From Gammaproteobacteria bacterium (lineage in GTDB: Bacteria > Pseudomonadota > Gammaproteobacteria > Pseudomonadales > Halieaceae), in assembly GCA_024742415.1 (NCBI GenBank), contig JANSYN010000001.1:532659-596658 (forward strand): a stretch of DNA of 64,000 nt, read 5' to 3'. Below are positions 8,662 through 17,755 of the stretch, one piece after another. The notes below the pieces were generated by a model, which made no database searches, had not been told where the DNA came from, and saw nothing but the letters and a program-made list of their open reading frames with translations. The translations under genes and the position numbers were made by a program. Positions within the stretch are counted from its first letter, which is position 1; each line of letters opens with the position of its first letter.

Positions 8662-9480
8662 GTGTCCAGCGAATATTCCGATCTGCTGCTGGGTAAGGAC
8701 GTTGCGCCCGCAGAAGGCTATGCGCCCCACCTCCTTACACCAATTGCGCGTGAACCTGGGCGCCGCGATCTCGATGCATCGATTCTTGCGCAGTGCAGTG
8801 GTGTTGATGTGTGGCACGCCTACGAATTGTCCTGGCTGGCCAGCGGTGTGCCGCAGGTCAGTGTTGGGCAGCTTTGCGTGCCGGCCGATTCTCCCAACAT
8901 GGTGGAGTCAAAGTCACTGAAGCTGTATTTCAATTCGTTGAACAGTTCTCACTTTGCCAGTCCTGAGGCCTTCTGCGCGCTGGTAGAGCGAGACCTGTCG
9001 CAGGTAGCGGGCGCTCCGGTGGGGCTGTCGCTAATGGATGTGGACATGGCCCCGGTCAACAGCGCGGGTGCAACAGCGCTGTGCCTGGACCGTCTACAGC
9101 CGACACCCATTCCGCAGTCCCCCGATGCATCCCTGCTCAGGCTGACCGGGGCTATTGCCCACAACCAGTGTGTCTATAGCCATTTAATGCGCTCCCTGTG
9201 CCCGGTTACCGGCCAGCCGGACTGGGCAACGCTCTGGCTGCGCTACAGCGGCCCTGAAATCGACCCCGCATCGCTGCTAGCGTACGTGTTGGGCTTTCGC
9301 GAGCATCAGGAGTTTCACGAGCAGTGCATCGAGCGCATATTTTGCGATGTTTACAGGGCCTGCTCACCGACACAGCTGGAAGTGCAAGGCTCTTACCTGC
9401 GCCGAGGGGGACTCGATATCAACCCCTATCGCAGCACGCGGCCGACAGGCCAGCCATGGCCGCGAATGGCGCGTCAGTGA
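8662..9480 (+). CDS. queF: 7-cyano-7-deazaguanine reductase QueF (long form)
   Basis: A 272-residue NADPH-dependent reductase that turns preQ0 into preQ1 in queuosine synthesis. The length fits the two-module long QueF of proteobacteria. Visible family blocks are VESKSLKLYFNSLNSS and, in the C-terminal T-fold, RSLCPVTGQPDWATL with the catalytic Cys, and FREHQEFHEQC. The start is the GTG at 8662, just behind the permease gene. Confidence 0.92.
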   Translation: MSSEYSDLLLGKDVAPAEGYAPHLLTPIAREPGRRDLDASILAQCSGVDVWHAYELSWLASGVPQVSVGQLCVPADSPNMVESKSLKLYFNSLNSSHFASPEAFCALVERDLSQVAGAPVGLSLMDVDMAPVNSAGATALCLDRLQPTPIPQSPDASLLRLTGAIAHNQCVYSHLMRSLCPVTGQPDWATLWLRYSGPEIDPASLLAYVLGFREHQEFHEQCIERIFCDVYRACSPTQLEVQGSYLRRGGLDINPYRSTRPTGQPWPRMARQ

Positions 9481-9509
9481 CCTGCCGTGGCGTTCCAGGG
9501 GATGCAAAA

Positions 9510-9527
9510 GGGCGTCGCACGACGCCC
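9510..9527. terminator. GC-rich hairpin after queF
   Basis: An 8-bp perfect inverted repeat GGGCGTCG/CGACGCCC with almost no spacer, 30 bases after the queF stop. On the plus strand no T-run follows; on the minus strand it is followed by TTTT. A transcription stop or processing hairpin before tRNA-Ser is likely but not certain. Confidence 0.45.
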
Positions 9528-9589
9528 GGCTAGCCTGCGCGATGGGCGTGGCATGAACTAAGCCTTATGATATGATGCGCGCGCTCAAC

Positions 9590-9677
9590 GGTGAGGTGGC
9601 CGAGTGGTCGAAGGCGCACGCCTGGAAAGTGTGTGTACGGCAACGTACCGAGGGTTCGAATCCCTCCCTCACCGCCA
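9590..9677 (+). tRNA. tRNA-Ser (GGA)
   Basis: An 88-base class II tRNA: acceptor GGTGAGG pairs with CCTCACC, the anticodon loop CTGGAAA gives anticodon GGA, a long variable arm follows (GTACGGCAACGTAC hairpin), then T-loop GTTCGAATC and encoded CCA. Confidence 0.95.
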
Positions 9678-10171
9678 AAGTATTGGTAAACATAAGTTAA
9701 GAAACAAGAGTCCCCAGAGAAATCCCACTCCCTCCCTCAGAGCAACTGGCGATCATTCGGTGGTGGTAGCCCCGAACCGCCGATACATTGAGTTCAGCCT
9801 CCCCTCAGAAACCTCCCGATGCACCATCACGGCATTACTGTATGGGGAAACGGAAGGCGTAAACTGACGGGGCATGAAACGAACTGCAATGCGTTCAAAC
9901 GGGGTAGGACGGTTTGCCTGGCGCTTACTGGGCTTGCCCACTGGGGCCCGCTATGGGCTGCGGGAAGGGTTGCAGCTTATAGGGCCGTATCAGGTAGCTG
10001 GCGCCTTCTGCGTAAACATGCCCTACAAAACCCCTTGCTTAGAAAATCACGCCGCGAACCTGGCTCTCCAAGTAATATGGTCTAAACTATTTTGGTCAAA
10101 GATTGCTTCGCGCACCAGTTACCAGCTCTATTAGGTCGAAGCAAGACAATAACAGGAGTTGTAACACTACC
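9678..10171. other. Gene-poor stretch downstream of tRNA-Ser
   Basis: About 490 bases with no convincing gene. A 62-codon minus-strand frame (9941-9753) containing FTPSVSPYSNAVMVHREVSE looks protein-like and may be a remnant of something inserted behind the tRNA, but I cannot assign it. Plus-strand frames here look like noise. No integrase is present. Confidence 0.4.
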
Positions 10172-12811
10172 ATGCACCTGCCCATTACTCGCTTGACCAG
10201 CCGCGCAGTCTCTCTTACGGCACCGTTTATCCTGGGTGGCACACTGGCTATGCCGGCGAAGGCCGCAGAATGGCCGACCAACGGCGGGACGATTGAAAAC
10301 ACGCGGCATGCCGGAGCCGAAACCAAGATAGACAAGAACAATGTACACAAGCTCGGTGTCAAGTGGGAGCACTTGACAGTTCCCGACCTCACCAGTGGTA
10401 ACCCTGCGGGAAATGCGAACTACGGAAGCATCTCCACCAATCCCGCGGTGGTGGAAGACGATGTCTTCTTCACCGATTGGAGTGGACACATTACGTCCCT
10501 GGACAAGGAAAGTGGCAGCGTCAACTGGCAGAAGAACTTTCTGAGCGATATCTCCGCACCGGGTTTTTCGATGAATTACTCGCGCAATACCCCCGCCGTG
10601 GCAGGTGATACCGTTCTGGTGGGTGGCACGTTTTACATCACCGCCCCACACTGCAATGTTAATGATGCACTAGGTCGAACAGCCTTTCCCGCTGCAGCAT
10701 TCTATGAGGATCCGGCAACGTTTACGTTTTCATGTCATCGAGGTGATGGCGCCATTGTTGTAGCATTGGACAAAGCCACCGGCGACGTGCTGTGGCGAGC
10801 CAAAGTAAGCGAGCATCCGTCCGCAAAAATTACTGGAAGCATCACTGTTCTTGGGCAAACAGCGTACGTCCCGGTGGCGTCCTGGGAAGAAGATTTTAGT
10901 CGTGCTTACCCCAATATCTATGACCTCTCTGCCCCTGGTTATCCTAATACGCTCACTTTGCTCGAGCCCGAAGACATTGTGATGACAGAGCCATACCCGT
11001 GCTGCTCTTTCCGCGGCAAGGTTGTTGCCGTCAATGTCGTAACCGGTGCCATAGAATGGGAACACTTCACCGCTATCGGTAATGACCCGGATGATCTGTT
11101 ATCGCCGTCACTCAAGGCCGCGCTAGGTGATGGCTACTGGGGCGTATCTACTTACGCCAATACGTTCGGTATCGATACTGCGCGGGACCAGTTGTACTAC
11201 GCCACTGCACAATCGTATACCGCTCCTGACATTGTTAGAGTCTGTGAGGTAGCCCGGAGGCAGTTCGCTACGGCGAATCCCAGCCAGTCACATCTGGATC
11301 AGCTCTCAGCGCCCAATGATGGGAGAACATTACCTCAAGGCATTGGCTCATGTAATGAATTGAATGACGCGTTCAAGACCTATCACAATGCCATCGTTGC
11401 ACTGGATAAGACCACTGGTCAGGTCAACTGGTCCTTTTTTGCGCGCCAGTACGATGCCTGGGTTCACTCGTGCGATCCACCTGCCCTGGGCAGTGGTGGC
11501 GCGACCTTGCCGTATCTGTTCGCAGACCCCATTGCCAACCTGGACAATTGTCCCGAGCTGATTGGGCCTGACTATGGCTTTGGCAACCAGCCGATGTTAC
11601 TTAAGCAAATTGCGATGCCCAATCAAACACTACGTGATCTGGTGGTTGCCGGTAATAAGGATGGGCGTCTGTTTGCTCTGGATCCTGATAATGGGGCGCT
11701 GGTTTGGAAAACAAAGCTCAGCACCGGGGGGATCTATGGCGGCATGCAATGGGGCTTGTCGTCCGATGGTGAGCGTATTTATGCTCTGACAAATTCAGAT
11801 CAGACCGCGGGCCGTGATGCCAGCCGCGCTTTCGTGGGTTTGAGTGATTGGTTGGATATTAATTTTAATAACAACCCTGCTGCACCTGTCGGTTTTCCGG
11901 GCTTGCGCGCAGGTTTGGCGCATGAAGAAGATGGTGATCCGGGTACGCAGCGCGCCGGAGAAGGCCCTCGTCTGCCGGCTTTATCGCCATCGATTGGATT
12001 ATCCTTCCTGGGTGGCGTAACAGGTGGCGCGGGCTATCCGCAGCTTTTTCCTGAGTTTGACGCTGCCGGGAATGCCACCGGAGGCCAAAGCAGTCTGGTA
12101 ACGGGCCCTTATAGCGGGCCCAAAGAAGTAAGAGAGCTGGTTAATCCTCCCTCTGACGTCTTCAGTGATTGCGTGCACGTATTTGATATCCCAGTAGACA
12201 CCAGTGTCTCTAACCCCGGTTTATCGACGCAGTGCACGGTAGGTGTCGCCGGAGGCGGTGCGCAAAAGTTGTATACGACGGCGGGCACGGTTCATGCGGT
12301 AGATGCGGCAACCGGCGATATTCTATGGCAGCGCCCGGCAACCGACGGTGCATTCGGTGTGCCTGGCGCTTACACAGGCGCAAACGCATCTTCCACAGTA
12401 TCCAATGGTGTGCTGTATGTTGGGTACGCGGACTCGCGGGGCACACTGCTTGCGCTTGATGTACTCACGGGTGAGAAGCTGTTTCAGTTCGCAGCAACGA
12501 TAGAGGTGGAAAATGGCGTCAAAAAAGCCTCTGGTAGCGTGGAAGCGGGTCCGACAATTGTGGATGGTGTGATCTATTGGGGAATCGGCGCAGGCACTTC
12601 ACAGACTCAAGCTACCACGACGTCGCCGATACCGCCTTTTGTTGGCTCGGTCAACGGGGCCGGAAATCGTCTCTACGCGTTTGAATTGGATAGCGACGGT
12701 GATGGGTTTGTAGATTCCCTGGATAACTGTCCGCTGGTGTCGAATCCCAACCAGGATGATATCGATGGTGATGGTTTAGGCGATTCATGTGACCTGCCAC
12801 CAGGTTGCTGA
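10172..12811 (+). CDS. Secreted PQQ-type beta-propeller dehydrogenase-like protein with calcium-binding tail
   Basis: About 879 residues. An export signal ends near AMPAKA-AEW (residue ~31). The body has repeated propeller blades of the quinoprotein type (for example TDWSGHITSLDKESGSVNW, GAIEWEH, GALVWKTKLSTGGIYGG, TGDILWQRP) and a vicinal Cys pair in PYPCCSFRG, as found in some PQQ dehydrogenases. It resembles polyvinyl-alcohol or alcohol dehydrogenases. The C-terminus (about 840-879) has a thrombospondin type 3-like calcium repeat, DSDGDGFVDSLDNCP and DIDGDGLGDSCD. I start at ATG 10172 because of AGGAG upstream and the signal peptide. Oxidised substrate unknown. Confidence 0.72.
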   Translation: MHLPITRLTSRAVSLTAPFILGGTLAMPAKAAEWPTNGGTIENTRHAGAETKIDKNNVHKLGVKWEHLTVPDLTSGNPAGNANYGSISTNPAVVEDDVFFTDWSGHITSLDKESGSVNWQKNFLSDISAPGFSMNYSRNTPAVAGDTVLVGGTFYITAPHCNVNDALGRTAFPAAAFYEDPATFTFSCHRGDGAIVVALDKATGDVLWRAKVSEHPSAKITGSITVLGQTAYVPVASWEEDFSRAYPNIYDLSAPGYPNTLTLLEPEDIVMTEPYPCCSFRGKVVAVNVVTGAIEWEHFTAIGNDPDDLLSPSLKAALGDGYWGVSTYANTFGIDTARDQLYYATAQSYTAPDIVRVCEVARRQFATANPSQSHLDQLSAPNDGRTLPQGIGSCNELNDAFKTYHNAIVALDKTTGQVNWSFFARQYDAWVHSCDPPALGSGGATLPYLFADPIANLDNCPELIGPDYGFGNQPMLLKQIAMPNQTLRDLVVAGNKDGRLFALDPDNGALVWKTKLSTGGIYGGMQWGLSSDGERIYALTNSDQTAGRDASRAFVGLSDWLDINFNNNPAAPVGFPGLRAGLAHEEDGDPGTQRAGEGPRLPALSPSIGLSFLGGVTGGAGYPQLFPEFDAAGNATGGQSSLVTGPYSGPKEVRELVNPPSDVFSDCVHVFDIPVDTSVSNPGLSTQCTVGVAGGGAQKLYTTAGTVHAVDAATGDILWQRPATDGAFGVPGAYTGANASSTVSNGVLYVGYADSRGTLLALDVLTGEKLFQFAATIEVENGVKKASGSVEAGPTIVDGVIYWGIGAGTSQTQATTTSPIPPFVGSVNGAGNRLYAFELDSDGDGFVDSLDNCPLVSNPNQDDIDGDGLGDSCDLPPGC

Positions 12812-12907
12812 TCGCACGCCGTCTGACTTCATAGTGACGGGCGCTTCGAATTGTTTAGCTTTTACCCAAAAACCGGCATGAGAACTACTAAAATGAAACT
12901 GTGGGAA

Positions 12908-13585
12908 ATGTCTGTCAAAATCAATACGCTACTGGCCACCGCGGCTGCGATCGTAAGCCTGCATAGCGGTGATGTTATTGCCGCCTCTATCACCGATACG
13001 GTTGTAGTGGACGACACGGAGTGGGCCCAGATAAGCCTTTTTACCAATCTCTCATGGAACGATGTTAATGCGGTATGTCCTTCAGGCGTCTGCGCTGGCG
13101 GAACACTTAATGGCTACGCCATGAGCGGATGGACATGGGCAAATGTGTCTCAGGCAAATGCCTTACTGAATGATTTTATTGGTAGCGATTTGCTGGGCCC
13201 AGGACCAGATTCGATCGCACAGGTTGATAGTGTATGGGGCCCTGCAGCCTTTGACGCCGGCTTTAACCCTACCGAGGCTTTGCCAGTGGGCGAGGGCACT
13301 TACAGAGGTATTTATGCCTGGACCAGCGACATAGCGACAACGGGGTGCAGCGACTGCGGACAAAATGTTTTTATACAAGATCTTCCGGCTGGAAACCCGA
13401 CCGTTGACAGAATGGGCTCTACGGGGAGTGTATCGTTCGGGAATTCACTGTCGACATTGGGAGCGCTCTTCTTTCGATCCAACGTGTCAACGGTACCGAG
13501 CCCTGGTACCTTCGCGTTGGTGCTGCTAGGAATTGCTGGTCTAGCGTTTAGGTGTAGACCGACGAAAAGTCCCAGTCATCGATAG
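12908..13585 (+). CDS. PEP-CTERM-like exported protein
   Basis: About 225 residues: an N-terminal export signal (INTLLATAAAIVSLHSGDVIAA), a polar extracellular domain with paired Cys, and a C-terminal tail VPSPGTFALVLLGIAGLAFR followed by basic residues. That tail has the PEP-CTERM arrangement: a short Pro motif, one hydrophobic helix, then Arg. Such tails are cut by exosortase, which is not in the window. The start could also be ATG 12893. It lies about 95 bases after the propeller gene, perhaps co-expressed. Confidence 0.65.
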   Translation: MSVKINTLLATAAAIVSLHSGDVIAASITDTVVVDDTEWAQISLFTNLSWNDVNAVCPSGVCAGGTLNGYAMSGWTWANVSQANALLNDFIGSDLLGPGPDSIAQVDSVWGPAAFDAGFNPTEALPVGEGTYRGIYAWTSDIATTGCSDCGQNVFIQDLPAGNPTVDRMGSTGSVSFGNSLSTLGALFFRSNVSTVPSPGTFALVLLGIAGLAFRCRPTKSPSHR

Positions 13586-13919
13586 CGTATTGCCAAGCAG
13601 ATAGCCCAGGATTGCTATAAACCGTTCGTCATATCTCCAATGGACATAGATTGCCGTCGATTATCATTTTCCACGTAGTCTGTCTCTGCACTTCAATCTC
13701 AACCAATTCCACGTCGAGAATCCTATGGCCATCGCTCAATGAGTGGGCTTGCATTACACAGAACGCAATTAATCCCTTTGGCCGTGGCCTATAGCTAATA
13801 GGGTGCGCCCAACGAGCGCGTAATAGTTTTTGCGCGAGTTGACTACAACTACTGTTAAGGTAGACCGCGCTGGAGTAAGAGCAGCGCACCTGCTAGGCCT
13901 GTCCACCAGGCCCATTATG
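13586..13919. other. Intergenic stretch with no clear feature
   Basis: About 330 bases between the PEP-CTERM-like gene and the convergent DUF4345-like gene. Only low-quality frames are present; I see no clear hairpin-plus-T-run. Confidence 0.4.
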
Positions 13920-14324
13920 CTAGTTCTGTGAGCGTGCGGGCAGTATTGCACCAAGGGCCAGCACAACCGTGCAAACCAGTTCAACGATAATGATCCGGAT
14001 GCTGGCGGAATCGAATCCTTCTGTGATTCCCGTCATGATGCGGACAAGCATCATGGCGCCTTCAATGGCGGCTAAAGGAACAAGCCAGGCCCATTGGCCT
14101 CGCAGCGCTGCGTAAATGGCGATGGCCGCCATCGCCAGGTAGGGGGCACCGATCAACGCGCGGACGGTCATTAACCCGGCCGACCCGTCAGGTGTTAGTC
14201 CAAGTCCTTCAGCGAGTTGCTCGGGACGGAGGACCCCCAGCAAACCAGGCACCAGAAACGCGATGCCGAGAAAAATTATGGCAATACGAATAAACAATGC
14301 GATCTCCTTTTTTAGTAAATGCAA
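13920..14324 (-). CDS. DUF4345-like small membrane protein
   Basis: A 134-residue protein with four hydrophobic segments and the pattern GVLRPEQLAEGLGL after the first helix, typical of DUF4345-type proteins of unknown function. It starts 1 base after the MAPEG gene ends and is surely co-transcribed with it. A similar small membrane protein occurs at 57157-57534 in this window. Confidence 0.65.
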   Translation of the reverse strand: MHLLKKEIALFIRIAIIFLGIAFLVPGLLGVLRPEQLAEGLGLTPDGSAGLMTVRALIGAPYLAMAAIAIYAALRGQWAWLVPLAAIEGAMMLVRIMTGITEGFDSASIRIIIVELVCTVVLALGAILPARSQN

Positions 14325-14325
14325 T

Positions 14326-14763
14326 TTAAAGTGCTTTCAGCGTCAGGATGAGCAATATCCCGATCGCCAATGAGAGGATGAGCGTCAGGCCCGCGCCGAA
14401 CATGCGCGCTAGCAAGAATAAACGGCGGTTGCCTGACAAATCTTGCAGATGCGACCCGGCAGATGAGGAGAAACCGATCAGGTGGAGCACGCGTGCAATT
14501 GCAAACAGGAGCGCCATCCAGAAAACGGTAGTCGTTTGACCCATCATTAGTTCATAGAGTGCGAGTACGACAATGTAGATCGGTGCGTATTCGGTCATAT
14601 TTGCATGGCGGCGTATACGACGCGCCAGCACTTCGTCATCCGCATCGCCGATAGGCTTTCGGTTTCTTCCGCGATACCCGCCGACCGAAGCTGCCAAAGC
14701 CGTTTGCACGATGATTAGAAAAGCGCCCATGTAACCTGTATAGATCGGCATACTGATATCCAC
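14326..14763 (-). CDS. MAPEG-family membrane protein
   Basis: A 145-residue four-helix membrane protein with the MAPEG pattern: RRHANMTEYAPIYIVVLALYE in helix 2 and ARVLHLIGFS near helix 3. MAPEG proteins conjugate glutathione to lipophilic electrophiles or act as peroxidases. It fits the local concentration of soluble GSTs. A perfect inverted repeat lies at 14826-14846 upstream. Confidence 0.82.
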   Translation of the reverse strand: MDISMPIYTGYMGAFLIIVQTALAASVGGYRGRNRKPIGDADDEVLARRIRRHANMTEYAPIYIVVLALYELMMGQTTTVFWMALLFAIARVLHLIGFSSSAGSHLQDLSGNRRLFLLARMFGAGLTLILSLAIGILLILTLKAL

Positions 14764-14825
14764 TAGTGACCTCCGGTAAGTAGCGCTCTCGGCCTCAGAG
14801 TACGAAGAGCGGTGAAGTTGATATA

Positions 14826-14846
14826 GACACTGTCACAGACAGTGTC
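14826..14846. promoter_or_regulatory. Perfect inverted repeat upstream of the MAPEG gene
   Basis: GACACTGTC and its exact reverse complement GACAGTGTC are separated by three bases, 63 bases before the MAPEG start. The left side (ATATAGACACTGTC from 14821) also resembles the left half and spacer of the regulon palindrome seen elsewhere in the window. It may be an operator or a terminator of the preceding gene. Confidence 0.45.
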
Positions 14847-14854
14847 GTTGCGTG

Positions 14855-15391
14855 CTAGATTTGATTCTTTACCTCGCGGTCTTCAAGGACGCACTGGTTG
14901 CCATTTGAGTCCTTCAAGGTGCTGCGATTGATTGTTTCGCTCACTGACAACGTGCGCTGTACGGGGGTGTTCGCACTGGAAGTCACCGTCCAACTCAAAG
15001 TCAGGAAGGAGGATGTGCTCTGCATCTTCCCCACGTGCACCTGAGGCTCACCGGCACATCCTTCTTCGATTATCTCAATGGTCACAGGCTCGGAATCATC
15101 GACCCCGTTCGAATCAAAGACGAATGTGCGACGGTTCACGAAGGGCTTCCCCTTGCAGTTTTCAATCGCATCCTCGCCCGATTCAGAAAGCGCTTTATGT
15201 ACTTCGCAACGGCGCTTCGCCATTGGCGTTGCGTTGCAATCACCTGTGTCCATGGCTCGACGTTCAGCGAGTTTCGCTTCGGCGTTGGCGATAAATTCAT
15301 CCACCCGATCATCCGTACAGACAAGTGATTTCTGGCCGGCCTGTGCGGTCATCGTAATCGGCAGTACTGCGAGTAGGGCAAGGCGTTTCAT
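14855..15391 (-). CDS. Exported protein of unknown function
   Basis: A 178-residue protein with a clear signal peptide (MKRLALLAVLPITMTAQAG) and at least six Cys residues in the mature part, suggesting a disulfide-rich periplasmic or secreted protein. I recognise no domain. It lies within a minus-strand run between a GST-like gene and MAPEG. Confidence 0.6.
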   Translation of the reverse strand: MKRLALLAVLPITMTAQAGQKSLVCTDDRVDEFIANAEAKLAERRAMDTGDCNATPMAKRRCEVHKALSESGEDAIENCKGKPFVNRRTFVFDSNGVDDSEPVTIEIIEEGCAGEPQVHVGKMQSTSSFLTLSWTVTSSANTPVQRTLSVSETINRSTLKDSNGNQCVLEDREVKNQI

Positions 15392-15439
15392 AAATCGTAT
15401 TCTCTGTTAGGTGTTTGGTGATTTGATTTCGGGGTGACA

Positions 15440-16489
15440 TTACTCATCGAACAGTCGCTCACACCCTGTGCCTGACAGCAGATTGTCTACTTTGTTCTTT
15501 GCTTCAACGGGTAGAGCGCGATAGGCTTCACGTAACCAGCGCAGGCACTTCGCCGGGTAAACGAAGGGTTCCTGTACCCAGGGCTTGCCGTCAACTTCGC
15601 ATTCCACTTTGTCAGCGCCCTGTGCCACTGCCGCCGCATTGCCGAGCATGAAGGGCGCATAGGCCCGGCCCAGCTCGCGCAGTAGATCTTTCAGCGTGTC
15701 GGGGGGGTTAGCGATATCCAGCCAGTCCGTATCTGAAACCTCCAGCCCGCTCACATCTTCAAGGCGTTCGGTCCAGGCGTAGGCGCGTGGCGATTCTTTC
15801 AGGGCAACACGACCGGGCGTCGGGTCCGTAATCACCAGCTGAGTCATCTGCCCGTAGCAGGCGAAATCCCCGGCGCCCGGGCGTGCTCCCAGCACGTAGG
15901 GTGTGTTCTGGATATGTCGGTCGAACAACTGCAGCCAGCGGTGCCAGCTGGCCTCAATGATGGGTGCGGTCGTTGCATTGGAGCCCACGACTCCAATGCG
16001 TGAGATTTGCCGTTGGGCAAACAGCGCTTCGAACTGCTGCCCCTCCTGTGGGGTCAACTGTATATTGACGCCGTAAGGGATATAAGAGCTGGCCTTCCTC
16101 GTATCAGGGGCATTGGCCCACCGGTAGTGGAACATACATTTACTGAGCCATTCGTCTCCATAGTCCTCGAAGAGCAGGTCAAACAGTCGCAAAGCGGGGT
16201 CTGCCGGCCGCAGGCGGCGGGGCCTCACTCGTTCTTCAAGGTGATCGATAATGGGTGTAGTGTCAGACAGTACCGTTGACGGCTCGCCATCCTGTCCAGG
16301 CAATACAAGGTAGGGCAGGAGCGGTAGGGGGCGATCAGGCAGCAGTGACGCTTCCTTACTCCCCGATACGACAAAATGGTACGGTATACGTCGAAATCGT
16401 AGCGCTGATCTCAGTTTCCGGGTATAGGGGGAGCCTCCCACGCCGACCAGCCACGCAGGGTGTTCCAGAACCGGTTGGTTATTCATCAT
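15440..16489 (-). CDS. Glutathione S-transferase-like protein
   Basis: About 349 residues. The N-terminal thioredoxin-fold GST domain shows WLVGVGGSPYTRKLRSALRF, with the S/C-type site at SPYTRK, and LPYLVLPG then STVLSDTTPIIDHLEE for glutathione binding. The rest is a longer-than-usual helical C-terminal domain. I start at ATG 16489, with AAGGGG just upstream, rather than at the longer frame to 16576. Substrate unknown. It belongs to a family of GSTs spread through this window. Confidence 0.72.
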   Translation of the reverse strand: MMNNQPVLEHPAWLVGVGGSPYTRKLRSALRFRRIPYHFVVSGSKEASLLPDRPLPLLPYLVLPGQDGEPSTVLSDTTPIIDHLEERVRPRRLRPADPALRLFDLLFEDYGDEWLSKCMFHYRWANAPDTRKASSYIPYGVNIQLTPQEGQQFEALFAQRQISRIGVVGSNATTAPIIEASWHRWLQLFDRHIQNTPYVLGARPGAGDFACYGQMTQLVITDPTPGRVALKESPRAYAWTERLEDVSGLEVSDTDWLDIANPPDTLKDLLRELGRAYAPFMLGNAAAVAQGADKVECEVDGKPWVQEPFVYPAKCLRWLREAYRALPVEAKNKVDNLLSGTGCERLFDE

Positions 16490-16615
16490 GCAAACCCCTT
16501 GTCGTTCATCAGGCGATACTTCAGCGCTGTCGCAAGTATGATGAAGCGACCAGACACAGCAGCGCTGTCCAGGCAAGTAGCAGTATCAGGCGCGGGCCAT
16601 CCAGCAGTGGCCGTT

Positions 16616-17704
16616 CTAGTCGCTTGCAGATACCCAGTTATCACTGCGATCTAACATATCCGTGACCCACTGCCGCACACTTGTGCCGCCGATGCCAAAG
16701 TCAAACTGCTTGATAATGTATGTGTGCTCGTCTGTGAAGGAGATCAGACTGCGGAAACGGTCCGGGTGAGATTGCTCGAGTTCCGCGACGGTCTCAATGA
16801 GCTCTGCGCCAAAGACCGCGGGATCGATGCCCGACCCTGTAACGACTTCATCCGCAGTGGAACTGATGAAGCCCATGCGAAGGTTTTTGTCTTCGTCGAG
16901 CTGGTACTGGTGGTACCCGGTGAGATTGCCATCTTCACGCGTACAGGCATCGCAGCTTGCAGGGATAAAGGCGGCGGAATTCCAATAGTCGATCAGGCTT
17001 TCCTGTGTACCGGGGTTCCAAATGCCGACGCCGGAATCATTGACCAGCTCAATCGGGACTTCCGGATACAGCTTCCGGACCAGCGGCAGGGCATAGTGCA
17101 CGCCAAAGCCACCGGCGCTGTTGCCGGCAAGCAGTATGCGCGAAGGCGCGGGGTAGGTGCTGACAATAATGTCCAGCGAGGCCGAAAGATTCTGGATGCC
17201 ACGAAAGAAACGGTCGTTGTTGCCATCGCCGTCGCTGTCAACATCCCGGTCGCCGGTGAAGAGCGTGCCATCACAATAGGGCACATAGCCCAGGTCGAAA
17301 TCCGTGGCCGGATTGGTCGGGTTCCCGGCCTCGAGGATGCCAACGTTGAAGAGCGGAAGTCCGACATCCACAGCCGAACAGCTCGTTGGTCCGCAGGCGC
17401 CGCCGCCCTGCAAGAAGATCAGCAGTTCCTCGCTCGCGCCATCGCGTGTGGACATGTTGAATGCGTTGCCGGTGTAGCACAGTGGTCCGTCGCCGCCGCC
17501 GAAGGTGTGCCGGGTAACGCCTGCGTCGAGGCGCTGTGATGTCATGGGTGTAAAGACGCCAAGAAAGCGGTCGATGCCCTGGTCATACAACTCCTGAAAC
17601 GGAACGGAGGTACTGCCATTGCCGTCGTCGCTGCCGTCAGAGCAACCAATGATAAACATTGAGCAGAGGACGCACACTGTAATCAACTGTTGTCGTGCAG
17701 ACAT
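16616..17704 (-). CDS. Notum / pectin acetylesterase-like lipoprotein hydrolase
   Basis: About 362 residues. A lipoprotein signal ends at the lipobox Cys 21 (MFIIGC), followed by a Ser/Asp/Gly linker. The serine-hydrolase nucleophile is in ILLAGNSAGGFGVHY (Ser ~196), and LLIFLQGGGACG forms the oxyanion region. This pattern fits the Notum/pectin-acetylesterase family, which removes acyl groups; the substrate is open. Start chosen at ATG 17704, with AGAGAG upstream. Confidence 0.75.
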   Translation of the reverse strand: MSARQQLITVCVLCSMFIIGCSDGSDDGNGSTSVPFQELYDQGIDRFLGVFTPMTSQRLDAGVTRHTFGGGDGPLCYTGNAFNMSTRDGASEELLIFLQGGGACGPTSCSAVDVGLPLFNVGILEAGNPTNPATDFDLGYVPYCDGTLFTGDRDVDSDGDGNNDRFFRGIQNLSASLDIIVSTYPAPSRILLAGNSAGGFGVHYALPLVRKLYPEVPIELVNDSGVGIWNPGTQESLIDYWNSAAFIPASCDACTREDGNLTGYHQYQLDEDKNLRMGFISSTADEVVTGSGIDPAVFGAELIETVAELEQSHPDRFRSLISFTDEHTYIIKQFDFGIGGTSVRQWVTDMLDRSDNWVSASD

Positions 17705-17755
17705 CGGGCTCTCTTGGTCAATGGGCAATGCAGGGTAGGTGCCTTTGTGCTCAGC

